A DNA stretch of 36,732 bases from Bacteroidales bacterium (GTDB lineage Bacteria > Bacteroidota > Bacteroidia > Bacteroidales > Lentimicrobiaceae), in contig JAGXGB010000053.1 in assembly GCA_024636955.1 (NCBI GenBank), forward strand, positions 1 to 36,732, written 5' to 3'. A program made the position numbers and the translations under genes. Under the pieces are notes generated by a model. It saw only the letters and a list, made by a program, of their open reading frames with translations, made no database searches and was not told where the DNA came from. Position 1 is the stretch's first letter. Each line of letters opens with the position of its first letter. Of the stretch, positions 8,707 to 17,527 are shown in pieces.

Positions 8707-9321
8707 CTAAAACAAATATTTGATGACTACGAAACCAAGAATTATTAGCGCAGTAAAGCTCAATGCCAATGTGTTGAAGTATTTATCAATAAAACCTTTT
8801 ATGGTTGGACCGTATTTCCAAATAAGCCCTGAAACCAAAAAGAACCGTGCACTTCTACTTATGATTGAAGCAAGGATGAACATGAATAAATTCATTTGGA
8901 ATACACCTGAAGTAATAGTAAATACTTTATAAGGTATTGGTGTAAAACCTGCTGTGAAAATTACCCAGAAATTCCATTCGTCAAAAAGAGCTTTGATCTG
9001 GTAATACAAATTCTCGGTAAATCCGGGGATATTATCAAAAAAGAAATGTGCAAAACCTGTAAAACTACCATCTGCTGCAATCCATGCATAGTAACCAAGT
9101 GCATATCCAACCACAGCTCCAGCTACTGACCCTGCGGCGCAAATTGCGGCAAAACTGAAAGCCTTTTTTGGTTTACCTAAGGCAAGTGCTATAAGCAGTA
9201 CATCAGGTGGAACAGGGAAAAACACGGATTCAATAAATGCGAAAATAAATAAGGCCAGATTTCCATAGGCGCTATCTGCCCAACTGAGCACCCAGTCATA
9301 TAATTGCCGTAACCACTTCAT
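8707..9321 (-). CDS. YqaA-like DedA/VTT-domain membrane protein
   Basis: A 204-residue inner-membrane protein of the DedA (SNARE-associated, VTT) superfamily, YqaA branch. Seen: FIESVFFPVPPDVLLIALA near residues 30-48, a glycine-rich GSVAGAVVGYALGYYAW stretch, and the FTAGFTPIPYKVFTITSG segment with the conserved Pro-x-Pro and Lys. Some DedA relatives move lipids, including undecaprenyl phosphate, across the membrane or support membrane-potential homeostasis; the role of the YqaA branch is not known. It is the first gene of a two-gene unit with terC and has its own -7 element upstream. Confidence 0.88.
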   Translation of the reverse strand: MKWLRQLYDWVLSWADSAYGNLALFIFAFIESVFFPVPPDVLLIALALGKPKKAFSFAAICAAGSVAGAVVGYALGYYAWIAADGSFTGFAHFFFDNIPGFTENLYYQIKALFDEWNFWVIFTAGFTPIPYKVFTITSGVFQMNLFMFILASIISRSARFFLVSGLIWKYGPTIKGFIDKYFNTLALSFTALIILGFVVIKYLF

Positions 9322-9359
9322 TGCTAATCTTATTATTAGTATACCTGTCTAAGGGTGCG

Positions 9360-9367
9360 CAAAATTA
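9360..9367 (-). promoter_or_regulatory. -7 promoter element for yqaA-terC
   Basis: Read on the minus strand, TAATTTTG followed by CG matches TAnnTTTG exactly. It lies 38 bp before the YqaA-like ATG and just beyond the yugP terminator, so the two units are separated cleanly. Confidence 0.65.
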
Positions 9368-9368
9368 C

Positions 9369-9398
9369 AAAAAAACAGACACCGGAAGTTGTCCGGTG
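9369..9398 (-). terminator. intrinsic terminator after yugP
   Basis: On the minus strand, CACCGGA / TCCGGTG form a perfect 7-bp GC-rich stem around a 5-nt loop (CAACT), followed by TCTG and a run of seven T. It ends the nadB-carbonic anhydrase-yugP unit, 75 bp after the yugP stop. Confidence 0.88.
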
Positions 9399-9472
9399 CT
9401 ATGTTTATGCAGATTCAAAATAACTATAGGAACCCGTAAGTAACTCGTTAAATCCCTCTTAAATCACCTGTA

Positions 9473-10147
9473 TTAGTTCCGACGCAGGTATATCATAATG
9501 TAATACATCAATGTAGCAAGTGATGCCAGTGCCGCCACCACATATGTATATGCTGCTAACCTCAATGCTTCCTGTGCCTTAGGTAATGTTGCTGTTGTTG
9601 CAATACCGCTACCGTCCAACCACGCTGTTGCACGACGACTGGCGTCAATTTCAACTGGTAGTGTTATGAAGCTGAAGATTGTTGTTAGTGCAAAGAGTAC
9701 TATTCCGGCAAGTAAAAGCTGAGGAAAAGTATTTACCAATAGAATACCCCCTAAAAGTATCCACTGCACCCACTTTGATGAAAAGCTTACAACAGGCACT
9801 AATGCAGATCGCATTTGAAGCCATGAATATGCTTCGGCATGTTGTACGGCATGTCCGCATTCATGCGCTGCAATTGCTGCTGCTGCAATGCTTCGGCCAT
9901 GAAATACATCATGACTGAGGTTAACTGTTTGATGTTGCGGATTATAGTGATCAGTTAATTCACCTTCAACTGATAAAACTTTTACATCAGTCACTCCATT
10001 GTCATAAAGCATTTTTTCAGCTACTTCCTTTCCGGTTAATCCATAATTTACCGGTATTTTGCTATATTCACGGAATTTCGACTTTAATCGTGCTCCAATT
10101 GCCCAACTGGCAAGCATGAATAATCCAAAGATTAATAAATATCCCAT
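9473..10147 (-). CDS. YugP family membrane zinc metallopeptidase
   Basis: Membrane-bound putative zinc protease of 224 residues. The catalytic HECGH motif (HExxH) is at residues 95-99, followed by AVQHAEAYSW as in the YugP (Zn_protease_2) family. Hydrophobic segments lie at the N-terminus (3-18), around 118-160 (two helices) and at the C-terminus (about 195-219). EIDASRRA near residue 166 provides the acidic residue expected as a third ligand region. The substrate is not known. The gene is the last of the nadB unit, 129 bp after the carbonic anhydrase-like gene, and a strong terminator follows. Confidence 0.9.
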   Translation of the reverse strand: MGYLLIFGLFMLASWAIGARLKSKFREYSKIPVNYGLTGKEVAEKMLYDNGVTDVKVLSVEGELTDHYNPQHQTVNLSHDVFHGRSIAAAAIAAHECGHAVQHAEAYSWLQMRSALVPVVSFSSKWVQWILLGGILLVNTFPQLLLAGIVLFALTTIFSFITLPVEIDASRRATAWLDGSGIATTATLPKAQEALRLAAYTYVVAALASLATLMYYIMIYLRRN

Positions 10148-10276
10148 TTGTTTTTAGTTGTTTGTTTACGAGAGAAATACATCAAAAAGTCTGCCATAGT
10201 GGTAGTGCGTCAACTTGTCAGTCTTCACAATCAAAAGAAAGCGCTTTGATTTTACAGCCGGAAATATTCCACTTTC

Positions 10277-10816
10277 TCAGATATCAGTTAAAGGCTTTAT
10301 ATTTTCATCGTGCCAACTAGCATACATTGTGTAGCTCTTCGAAATCCTGTTAACCTGTCCCTCAAGAAGTGCAACATCAATTGTTTTTATTTTTTTAGCA
10401 GGAATGCCTGCATAAACGCTGCCCGATTCAATTACAGTACCTTGAGAAACTACCGCCCCAGCAGCGATAATTGAATTGCTTTCCACTACAACATCATCCA
10501 TTAAAATTGAACCCATTCCAACGAGAACATTGTCATGGATAGTACACCCATGAACTATAGCGTTATGGGCAATTGAAACATTGTTTCCAATGTTAACCGG
10601 TGATTTCTGGTAAGTACAATGAATAACAGCTCCATCCTGAATATTAACGTTATTTCCAATCTTAATATAATGAACATCGCCCCTCACCACGGCATTGAAC
10701 CATACTGAGCAATTGTCGCCCATTTCTACTTCACCCACTACAGTTGCATTTTCTGCAAAAAAACAGTTTTGCCCAAACTTTGGATGTTTATTACCAACCG
10801 GTCTTATTAGTGCCAT
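10277..10816 (-). CDS. gamma carbonic anhydrase family protein
   Basis: Left-handed beta-helix protein of 179 residues, of the YrdA/PaaY/gamma-carbonic anhydrase group. Hexapeptide repeats run from about residue 20 to 140 (for example VVGEVEMGDN, IKIGNNVNIQDG, VNIGNNVSIAHN), and an AGIPAKKIK ending closes the helix. Three candidate zinc-binding histidines sit in the expected spacing: His66 (VIHCT), His84 (IAHNA) and His89 (IVHGC). Arg45 and Asp47 in VVRGDV fit the family. Whether it hydrates CO2 cannot be told from sequence; many members have no proven activity. It follows nadB after a 72-bp gap that contains a perfect 12-bp palindrome. Confidence 0.9.
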   Translation of the reverse strand: MALIRPVGNKHPKFGQNCFFAENATVVGEVEMGDNCSVWFNAVVRGDVHYIKIGNNVNIQDGAVIHCTYQKSPVNIGNNVSIAHNAIVHGCTIHDNVLVGMGSILMDDVVVESNSIIAAGAVVSQGTVIESGSVYAGIPAKKIKTIDVALLEGQVNRISKSYTMYASWHDENIKPLTDI

Positions 10817-10853
10817 TTAGTTTCTTTCTGCTGTTAAATTCAATTTCCTGTTT

Positions 10854-10865
10854 ACCATTAATGGT
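10854..10865. promoter_or_regulatory. perfect 12-bp palindrome between nadB and the carbonic anhydrase gene
   Basis: ACCATTAATGGT is a perfect palindrome in the 72-bp gap after nadB, flanked by near-symmetric TT/TTAA. It may be an operator or part of a weak hairpin. It has no T tract and therefore does not look like a terminator. Confidence 0.35.
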
Positions 10866-10888
10866 TAAGGAATCTTATAAAGATCACA

Positions 10889-12490
10889 TTAAAGCTCATT
10901 GTCATTTTCATGTGACCTTATAGCATCATAAGTTTTAGGATAATCGATTGAATGATGCAATCCTCTGCTTTCCTTTCTGTTACGCGCCATTACAATGATT
11001 AACGATGCCACGTAGATCATGTTGCGTAATTCACATATTTTCTCAGTCAGAACTGATTTTTCATAGAGTTCTTCGGTTTCCTGCTCGAGTATTTGTAAAC
11101 GGTCGAAAGCTCTTTTTAAGCGAAGGTTTGACCTAACAATTCCCACATAATTTGTCATAATCCCCTGCAATTCCTTAATTGACTGGGTAATAAGAATCAT
11201 TTCCTCATTAAAAACCGTTCCTTTCGCATCCCAGTCAGGAATGGAATCATTGTAATCAATCCTTTTATGTTCTTTAATTGCAATAAGTGAAGCCCTATGA
11301 GAAAATACAAGCGACTCGAGCAATGAGTTAGATGCCAGCCTGTTTGCGCCATGGAGTCCGGTTGAGGCGCACTCACCGGAGGCAAAGCAATTTTTAATTG
11401 TACTTCTTGCAAAGGCATCAACCTTTATACCTCCGCAAGTGTAGTGGGCAGCAGGTACTACAGGAATCATCATCTTTGTCATGTCAATACCTATAGAAAG
11501 ACACTTAGCATAGATTGCAGGGAAATGATTCAATATAACGTCCATGGTCAGATGTCGTGCATCAAGGCACACATAGTCGTCACCACTTATCTTGAGTTCA
11601 TTGTCAATTGCACGTGCCACAATATCCCTTGGTGCCAATGAAAGTCTTTGGTCATACTTCTGCATGAACTCTTTACCCTGTTTTGTTTTGAGTATGGCCC
11701 CCGAACCTCTCAATGCTTCTGTTATTAGGAATGATGGCTTTTCAGCAGGGTTATATAGTGAAGTGGGATGAAACTGTATAAACTCCATTTTATCAATTTC
11801 TCCTTTAGCCCGCTTTACCATAGCTATTCCGTCACCTGTTGCCACGGGAGGATTAGTAGTTGTTGCATAAACATTACCTGAACCGCCGGTAGCCACCATG
11901 GTTACTTTTGACAGAATAGTTATAATTTGGTGATTAGCCTTGTTCAATACATAAGCACCATAGCATTCAATATCTTGAGCAGTTTTTTCGAAGGTTTCAC
12001 CTAAATGATGTTGTGTTATCAGATCAACAGCAAAGTGGTTTTCAATAATTTCAATATTTTTGTGCTCCTTAACCCTTTGTAGCATTATACCTTCAATTTC
12101 TGCACCTGTTTGGTCCTTATGATGCAGCACCCTAAACTCAGAATGTCCGCCTTCTTTTGCCAGATCGTACTTGCCACTCATATTTTTATCGAATGACACA
12201 CCCCAGTCAATCAGTTCCTTTACCCGGTCAGTTGATTCAGTAATAGTTATCTTAACAATCTCAGGATCGCTCAAATCATCACCTGCGATCATAGTATCCC
12301 TGATATGTTTCTCATAAGTGTCAGGTGTATACATCACCGCAGCAATGCCGCCTTGAGCATATCGTGTAGCGCTCTCTTCAGCTTCCCGCTTGGTAACTAT
12401 GCAAACAGTGCCGTACTCAGCAACCTTGAGTGCAAAACTTAAACCGGCAATACCGGTACCTACAACCAGGAAATCAACTTTCTTGCGCAT
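10889..12490 (-). CDS. nadB: L-aspartate oxidase
   Basis: FAD enzyme of the succinate dehydrogenase flavoprotein family that oxidises L-aspartate to iminoaspartate, the first step of NAD synthesis. The 533 residues are full length. Visible: the FAD-binding GTGIAG at residues 11-16, YAQGGIAAV (substrate/FAD contact), EFIQFHPTSLY, ITEALRGSGAIL, the PAAHYTCGGI segment, and ASGECASTGLHGANRLASNS near the end of the FAD domain. The C-terminal helical domain is present. NadA and NadC are not in the window. The next genes on the strand encode a gamma-carbonic anhydrase-like protein and YugP; the link looks positional rather than metabolic. Confidence 0.96.
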   Translation of the reverse strand: MRKKVDFLVVGTGIAGLSFALKVAEYGTVCIVTKREAEESATRYAQGGIAAVMYTPDTYEKHIRDTMIAGDDLSDPEIVKITITESTDRVKELIDWGVSFDKNMSGKYDLAKEGGHSEFRVLHHKDQTGAEIEGIMLQRVKEHKNIEIIENHFAVDLITQHHLGETFEKTAQDIECYGAYVLNKANHQIITILSKVTMVATGGSGNVYATTTNPPVATGDGIAMVKRAKGEIDKMEFIQFHPTSLYNPAEKPSFLITEALRGSGAILKTKQGKEFMQKYDQRLSLAPRDIVARAIDNELKISGDDYVCLDARHLTMDVILNHFPAIYAKCLSIGIDMTKMMIPVVPAAHYTCGGIKVDAFARSTIKNCFASGECASTGLHGANRLASNSLLESLVFSHRASLIAIKEHKRIDYNDSIPDWDAKGTVFNEEMILITQSIKELQGIMTNYVGIVRSNLRLKRAFDRLQILEQETEELYEKSVLTEKICELRNMIYVASLIIVMARNRKESRGLHHSIDYPKTYDAIRSHENDNEL

Positions 12491-12553
12491 TATTGAAGGT
12501 TATTAACTCAACTAATTTTAACTAAAAGATTATCTCAACAATTATCAACTCAA

Positions 12554-12561
12554 CAAAATTA
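12554..12561 (-). promoter_or_regulatory. -7 promoter element for nadB
   Basis: TAATTTTG on the minus strand matches TAnnTTTG and lies 63 bp before the nadB ATG, downstream of the terminator of the response regulator gene. It predicts a leader of about 58 nt. Confidence 0.55.
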
Positions 12562-12586
12562 CACATAATAAGCCTAAATAATAACA

Positions 12587-12626
12587 GTCCTTCCATGACA
12601 TAGTATCACTGGAAGGACAGTTTTTT
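12587..12626 (-). terminator. terminator between response regulator and nadB
   Basis: GTCCTTCCA (12587-12595) and TGGAAGGAC (12610-12618) form a perfect 9-bp stem around a 14-nt loop. On the plus strand it is followed by six T, and on the minus strand by a mixed TGTTATTATTT stretch, so it could act in both directions. The gene it would serve, the response regulator, is on the minus strand. Confidence 0.7.
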
Positions 12627-12648
12627 GCACTTAAATAACAAAAGTGAG

Positions 12649-13083
12649 TTACATTTTATTCATATACCAGTTAAGTTCTTTCTCTACTTTTTGGTATTGA
12701 AGCGTATTTGCAATAATACTTGTTAACCGCAGAAAAGCAGTTTCACTTTTTACAACATAATCAGTTGCCTTATGATGCATACATTCAACGGCAACTTCTA
12801 TCTTATCCTGTGCTGACAACATAACCACAGGGATTTTAGGGTTATATGACTTGATTTTGTCAAGCGTTTTAATGCCATCCATAGCATCAGGATTAACACT
12901 GTTAAGCCAATAATCAAGAATAATCAGATCAGGCTTGTGATCGAGACACTCAATACACGCTTCCCCGGTTAGGTATGCTTCAATGATAAAGTCATTTTCT
13001 GCCTGCAACTCCAATTCCAGAACTTTTAAGTATAATTCATCGTCGTCTACAAGGAATATTTTTGCTTTCTTTCCTTTTTTCAT
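12649..13083 (-). CDS. single-domain response regulator
   Basis: A 144-residue protein that is a receiver (REC) domain with a short tail and no output domain. The acidic pocket is DDD at residues 13-15, the phosphoacceptor is Asp57 (LIILDYW), Ser90 is the conserved Ser/Thr, and Lys112 (YVVKSE) is the invariant lysine. A non-standard insertion, NSVNPDAMDG, follows the phosphorylation site. It lies downstream of a hybrid histidine kinase that carries its own receiver and Hpt domain, so it may be the final phosphate acceptor of a phosphorelay or a sink. Its output must go through protein contact. The 163-bp gap to the kinase gene contains a long AT-rich hairpin. Confidence 0.9.
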   Translation of the reverse strand: MKKGKKAKIFLVDDDELYLKVLELELQAENDFIIEAYLTGEACIECLDHKPDLIILDYWLNSVNPDAMDGIKTLDKIKSYNPKIPVVMLSAQDKIEVAVECMHHKATDYVVKSETAFLRLTSIIANTLQYQKVEKELNWYMNKM

Positions 13084-13120
13084 AATTCTTTTCCTATCTG
13101 ATTATTTTTCAAGCTTTTAT

Positions 13121-13152
13121 GCATGATGTTAAAAAAAATAGTTTTAACATGC
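13121..13152. other. AT-rich inverted repeat upstream of the response regulator gene
   Basis: ATGTTAAAA (13126-13134) and TTTTAACAT (13142-13150) form a 9-bp inverted repeat with a 7-nt loop, about 43 bp before the response regulator ATG. Outer GC/GC bases can extend it with a bulge. It could be an operator or a weak attenuator; no T tract follows on the minus strand. Confidence 0.4.
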
Positions 13153-13246
13153 TCTTAATTTTAAATATTTGAAGAGAAAATCTAATTCTATAAATCTTCA
13201 CTTTTGACATTACATGTGCTTTTATTTGATTACATTAACCTTACAT

Positions 13247-15226
13247 TCATGCAATGCCCATTGAAATTATCTCTTCTTCAAGCTCCTCACAGGCCTGCAT
13301 GCAAACATCTTCAAGCGTATTTACCAATTTTTGTATCTCATGCTCTTGTTCTCGTGTGTTTGCATATTCCTGAATTTTTTTCGCCATTTCTTCAAAGTCC
13401 TGATCAATGCCCATAATAGAAAACGAAGGAATGATTTTATGTGCTGCTATATACAATGAGTTCCAATCTTTATCCTTCATACCCTGTTTTATTGATGATA
13501 TAAGCAAGGGAGTCTGTTTCAAATAAAGATTTATCATCTGAATCATCATGACAGGATTTGATTTCGTGCGGAGATTAAGATAGTCGAGATTAATTATCCT
13601 AAGCCTCTTAGGAGTAATTTCATTTGATTCTGGTGTAGTTAGTGGTTGAAGTGTTTTATTCGCCTGTAGTATTATTTTCCTATATAATTGTTTTTCATCC
13701 AATGGTTTGGCAATGTAGTCATTCATACCTACTGCCTTGCATTTTTCAAGGTCAACAGTTGTGACATCTGCAGTTAGTGCTATAATAGGTATTGAGGAGT
13801 TTAAAACATGCCTGATGTAGTCAGTTGCTTCAAATCCGTTCATTTCAGGCATTTGAAGGTCCATAAGCACCACATCGTAACTGACCTTCTTTAATTTTTC
13901 AATTGCTATTAATCCGTTTTCTGCTAAATCACACTCAAAACCAAAATCATCGAGTACCGTTTTCATTAATAACTGATTGAGGGGCATATCTTCCACCACC
14001 AATATTCTCAGTCCTTCTAATCCTTCATATTGTTCATCAATTATCTCTTCAAACATGAATTCCGTTTGCGACTTTTTGAAAGTTAAAGTGAAACTAAAAG
14101 ACGAGCCAACATCAATAGCACTTTTAACAACTATATTCCCACCTTGTGATTCTACTAATTGTTTTACTATTGCAAGTCCTAAGCCGGTGCCACCATATAA
14201 TCTTGATGTACCACTTGTGGCTTGTTGAAAATTTTCAAAGATTTTACCCATTTTATGTTCCGGAATGCCGATTCCGGTATCAGAAACATCGAACTCAATT
14301 TTTGCTTCCAGGTCAGTTTCCTCTACAAGTCTTACTGATACTGTGATCTTACCGGTTGAAGTGAATTTCACAGCATTACTCACAAGATTGAGGATTATTT
14401 GGTGTAACCGAACCGGGTCGCCAATTAGAATGTCAGGAATATTTTTATCATATTCTTTTACCAATTTAAGATTCTTTTCGTGGATCTTTGTTTCAAACAA
14501 GTGAAGCATTGCAGAAACAGATTTTGAGAGTTTAAAGGGTATTTGTTCAAATCTCATTTTCCCTGCTCCAACTTTTGCCAGGTCAAGTATATCGTCAATC
14601 AGTACTATCAAAGCATCACCGCTAATCTTAATAGCATTAAGGTATTCTTCTTGTTTTTTTGAGAGGTCTGTTTTAAGCAAAACTTTAGTAAAGCCAATGA
14701 TAGCATTCATAGGTGTTCTGATCTCATGGCTCATGTTTGACAAAAACTGTTGTTTTGTCTTAACAGCCTCTTCTGCTATTGCTGTTGCTTTCTCTGCTTT
14801 TGTTTGTGCCACTTCAGCTTTACGGGTTGCTGATTCAGCTGACACTTTAGCCTCCTTGAGTTGCGTAGATATTAGATTAAGATCGGTTACATCCCTTGCA
14901 ACGATAACTACACCTAATACTGCACCATTATTATCCGTGTAGACTGATCCATTAAATAATACCTCTGTTAATTTGCCATTTTTATGTCGGATAGTTAAGG
15001 GCGAGTCAGCTACTGAGCCATTGGCAAATACTACCTGATAAACTTCACGAGCCTTTTGAGGTTCTGTAAAATATGTGAAGAAATCAGTTCCGGTCAATTG
15101 CTTACGGGTTAGACCTGTAATTACAACCGTGGCATTATTCATATCAGTAATCTTACCTTCCGGATTGATTGTAACTAATGGATCGAGACTTGCCTCAATC
15201 AGACTTCTTGCGTATTGGGATTCCAT
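13247..15226 (-). CDS. hybrid sensor histidine kinase (PAS-HisKA-HATPase-REC-Hpt)
   Basis: Soluble 659-residue hybrid kinase with no membrane helix, so it should sense a cytoplasmic or diffusible signal. Order: PAS domain at about 5-115; Ala/Lys-rich signalling coiled coil at 120-160; HisKA with phospho-acceptor His167 in MSHEIRTPMN; HATPase with the N box LNLVSNAVKF (279-288), G1 DTGIGIP (316-322) and G2 GGTGLGLA (345-352); receiver domain at 405-520 with Asp456 and Lys507; and a C-terminal Hpt domain with His596 in AAHKIIPSFSIMG. All phosphotransfer residues are present. The AraC-type gene ends 8 bp before it, and a lone receiver protein follows, so a multistep relay is likely. Confidence 0.94.
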   Translation of the reverse strand: MESQYARSLIEASLDPLVTINPEGKITDMNNATVVITGLTRKQLTGTDFFTYFTEPQKAREVYQVVFANGSVADSPLTIRHKNGKLTEVLFNGSVYTDNNGAVLGVVIVARDVTDLNLISTQLKEAKVSAESATRKAEVAQTKAEKATAIAEEAVKTKQQFLSNMSHEIRTPMNAIIGFTKVLLKTDLSKKQEEYLNAIKISGDALIVLIDDILDLAKVGAGKMRFEQIPFKLSKSVSAMLHLFETKIHEKNLKLVKEYDKNIPDILIGDPVRLHQIILNLVSNAVKFTSTGKITVSVRLVEETDLEAKIEFDVSDTGIGIPEHKMGKIFENFQQATSGTSRLYGGTGLGLAIVKQLVESQGGNIVVKSAIDVGSSFSFTLTFKKSQTEFMFEEIIDEQYEGLEGLRILVVEDMPLNQLLMKTVLDDFGFECDLAENGLIAIEKLKKVSYDVVLMDLQMPEMNGFEATDYIRHVLNSSIPIIALTADVTTVDLEKCKAVGMNDYIAKPLDEKQLYRKIILQANKTLQPLTTPESNEITPKRLRIINLDYLNLRTKSNPVMMIQMINLYLKQTPLLISSIKQGMKDKDWNSLYIAAHKIIPSFSIMGIDQDFEEMAKKIQEYANTREQEHEIQKLVNTLEDVCMQACEELEEEIISMGIA

Positions 15227-15234
15227 TGTTTGGT

Positions 15235-15813
15235 TTAGTTAGGTATTTTTAGTCCGATTTCTTCTATCGGTATACGCTTTTTGTCTTTGTATTGCTTGTA
15301 TTGTGATGGCGACATGCCGGTTACCTTCTTGAATTGATTCGATAAGTGAGCAACACTGCTATAGTTCAGCTTATAAGATATTTCTGTAAGATTTAATTCA
15401 TCATAAAGCATCAACTCTTTGATCTTCTCAATTTTATTGTAAATAATAAATTGCTGAATAGATATTCCTTTTACCTCCGAAAAGATATTTGCAAGGTGTG
15501 TGTAATCATGCTTTAACCGCTCACTCAGATATTCAGAATAATTAACTTTTTGAACTTCATCTGAATGATGAATCATTTCTGTAATCACATTAATAATCTT
15601 CTCAATCAGAATGGCTTTTTTGTCATCCATCAATTCGAGTCCTGAGGCCAGTAAGCCTTTGTTTAACTCATCAAGCTCTATGGCTGACAATTCCTCCATG
15701 ATCTCAACTTCGCCAAGATCAACAACCACAAAGTGCAAGCCCATTTTGTGCAGTTGTTCTTTAACTGCAAGCTTGCATCTATTGCTCACCATGTACTTAA
15801 TAAATAGTTTCAA
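15235..15813 (-). CDS. AraC-type helix-turn-helix regulator
   Basis: A 192-residue protein with an AraC C-terminal DNA-binding domain at about 85-180: the first helix-turn-helix is around LNLTEISYKLNYSSVAHLSN and the second ends in FKKVTGMSPSQYKQYK, the family signature. The N-terminal part (MKLFIKYMVSNRC..VVVDLGEVEI) is a small domain that I recall from many Bacteroidota AraC proteins; its ligand is unknown. The first codon is TTG at 15813, chosen because it keeps the KLFIKYMV segment; an in-frame ATG at 15792 would remove seven residues. It is followed 8 bp later by the hybrid kinase gene, so the two are co-transcribed and probably functionally linked. Confidence 0.87.
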   Translation of the reverse strand: MKLFIKYMVSNRCKLAVKEQLHKMGLHFVVVDLGEVEIMEELSAIELDELNKGLLASGLELMDDKKAILIEKIINVITEMIHHSDEVQKVNYSEYLSERLKHDYTHLANIFSEVKGISIQQFIIYNKIEKIKELMLYDELNLTEISYKLNYSSVAHLSNQFKKVTGMSPSQYKQYKDKKRIPIEEIGLKIPN

Positions 15814-15859
15814 ATTTCTGTTATTCAGGTTGTTACTGTAAGAAGGAAGGATTATAGTG

Positions 15860-15867
15860 TAAAGATA
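15860..15867 (-). promoter_or_regulatory. possible -7 element for the araC-type/kinase unit
   Basis: TATCTTTA on the minus strand differs by one base from TAnnTTTG and lies 46 bp before the TTG start. The remaining 211 bp between this gene and sucB shows no terminator that I can recognise. Confidence 0.3.
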
Positions 15868-16024
15868 CTGCTAATGCTCCAGCTTTGACATTTTATTAAA
15901 AAATACTTTGGGAGTAATGTTACGTAGTATATCAGTCACTTAAGACCCGCCATATGCCTTACTGAAATAATCAAAACCAAATAGACAAATCAATCCAAAC
16001 TGAGAGTGTGGACTTGGAAGGAGA

Positions 16025-17374
16025 TTAAATACCTAATAGACCTTTTAAAGGGTCCTTGCCTTCATAAAACATAATTTCCGGACTTTCGAGCAATTCTTTC
16101 ACTTTAACCAGAAAGCTAACTGATTCGCGTCCATCAATTACTCTATGGTCATAGGAGAGTGCAACATACATCATAGGTGCAATCACTACCTGTCCGTTTA
16201 AAGCAATAGGCCTGTCAACGATATTATGCATGCCAAGTATTGCACTCTGTGGGGGATTGAGTATTGGTGTTGAAAGCAGTGATCCAAATACTCCTCCATT
16301 GGATATAGTGAAAGTACCTCCGGTCATTTCATCAAGGGAAATCTTGTTGTTTCTTGCTTTCTCCGCAAGTTCCTTAACTTTTAGTTCTATATCAGCAATG
16401 CTCATCATCTCAGTGTTCCTTAAAACAGGAACCACCAGTCCTTTTGGACTACTAACGGCTATTCCAACATCTACATAGTTATGATAAATGATTTCTTCCC
16501 CATCAATAATAGAATTCACTTGAGGGAATTGTTGCAATGCAATAGTTACTGCCTTAGTGAAAAGCGACATAAAGCCTACTGATATGCCGTACTTTTCTTT
16601 GAACTTGTCATTATATTTTTTTCTCAATACCATTATGCTACTCATATTCACTTCTTTGAATGTGGTTAGCATTGCAGTTTCATTCTTCACTGAAACTAAA
16701 CGCTGCGCTAATTTTAATCGTAGCGTGCTCATCTTCTTGCGTTCGGTATCGCGGCCTCCTCCTGTTGTGGCTTTTTCTTTAGTTGCCTTGTCTATTTCAT
16801 CTTTCACTGCTTTAGGAGCAGTTGCTGATTCGCTTCTTGTGCTCATTGATTCAATGTCAGCCTTCCCAACCCGTTTTCTTCCTAATTGCTGAATCACTTC
16901 ATCACTACTAAGGTTTTTCTCTTCCATCATCTTCCTTGCAAGGGGAGTTATGTGAGTTTTGCCGGTTTGCGGGTCATCAGTTTTTACCTCCTGTTCAACT
17001 TCTCCTTCAACTCCTCCTCCAACTTCTCCGGTTGTTACCTTCGCGGCTTCCTTTTTTGTATCTTTAGTTATTACGGCAACCGGTTCCTTCTTTGCTGCCG
17101 GGGCACCAATATCGTTAATTACTGAACCATTCCCTGAAGCAGAAGTATCAATGGTAGCAATAACAGTACCTATATTTACTGTATCACCTTCTTGAATTTT
17201 CAAAGATATTTTACCCTGTTCAGGGGCATTAATTGTGAGGGTTGCTTTATCAGAATCTACTTCTGCTATTTCAGCATCCCGTTCAACCACATCTCCATCT
17301 TTAATAAGCCATGAAGCAAGTTGTACTTCTGTTATAGACTCTCCGGGGCTGGGAACTTTTACTTCTATTATCAT
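16025..17374 (-). CDS. sucB: 2-oxoglutarate dehydrogenase E2 (dihydrolipoyl succinyltransferase)
   Basis: Core subunit of the 2-oxoglutarate dehydrogenase complex, which transfers the succinyl group from E1 to CoA. The 449 residues contain one lipoyl domain (1-77, lipoyl Lys43 in DSDKATL), a Lys/Glu/Gly-rich linker (80-140), the E3-binding domain (141-175, ITPLARKMM to GKADI), a second linker, and the catalytic domain with His410 and Asp414 in [11 protein letters not shown]. The specificity cannot be proved by eye, but pairing with a clear E1o gives the substrate. It follows sucA after 153 bp, with no terminator seen in the gap. The E3 gene (lpd) is not in the window. Confidence 0.94.
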   Translation of the reverse strand: MIIEVKVPSPGESITEVQLASWLIKDGDVVERDAEIAEVDSDKATLTINAPEQGKISLKIQEGDTVNIGTVIATIDTSASGNGSVINDIGAPAAKKEPVAVITKDTKKEAAKVTTGEVGGGVEGEVEQEVKTDDPQTGKTHITPLARKMMEEKNLSSDEVIQQLGRKRVGKADIESMSTRSESATAPKAVKDEIDKATKEKATTGGGRDTERKKMSTLRLKLAQRLVSVKNETAMLTTFKEVNMSSIMVLRKKYNDKFKEKYGISVGFMSLFTKAVTIALQQFPQVNSIIDGEEIIYHNYVDVGIAVSSPKGLVVPVLRNTEMMSIADIELKVKELAEKARNNKISLDEMTGGTFTISNGGVFGSLLSTPILNPPQSAILGMHNIVDRPIALNGQVVIAPMMYVALSYDHRVIDGRESVSFLVKVKELLESPEIMFYEGKDPLKGLLGI

Positions 17375-17527
17375 TGTTATTAATTCAAGGTTCAGGATTT
17401 ATTATTTAAGCTTAAGGGTTTGATTCTCCTTTAAAATAAATCTTATTCGTTTTTCTTATTCTCAGCTAATATACCGTTTAAAACAATGTGTAGGCTTTAT
17501 TTTCGCACAAGGTTGGCCTGATGTGTT

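Noticed and set aside
9322..9372. yybP-ykoY manganese riboswitch for the terC unit
   Set aside because: The leader predicted from the promoter box is only about 30 nt, too short for this riboswitch.
10229..10251. AATCAAA/TTTGATT hairpin as a terminator after the carbonic anhydrase gene
   Set aside because: No T tract follows on the minus strand and the stem is AT-rich; it may be chance.
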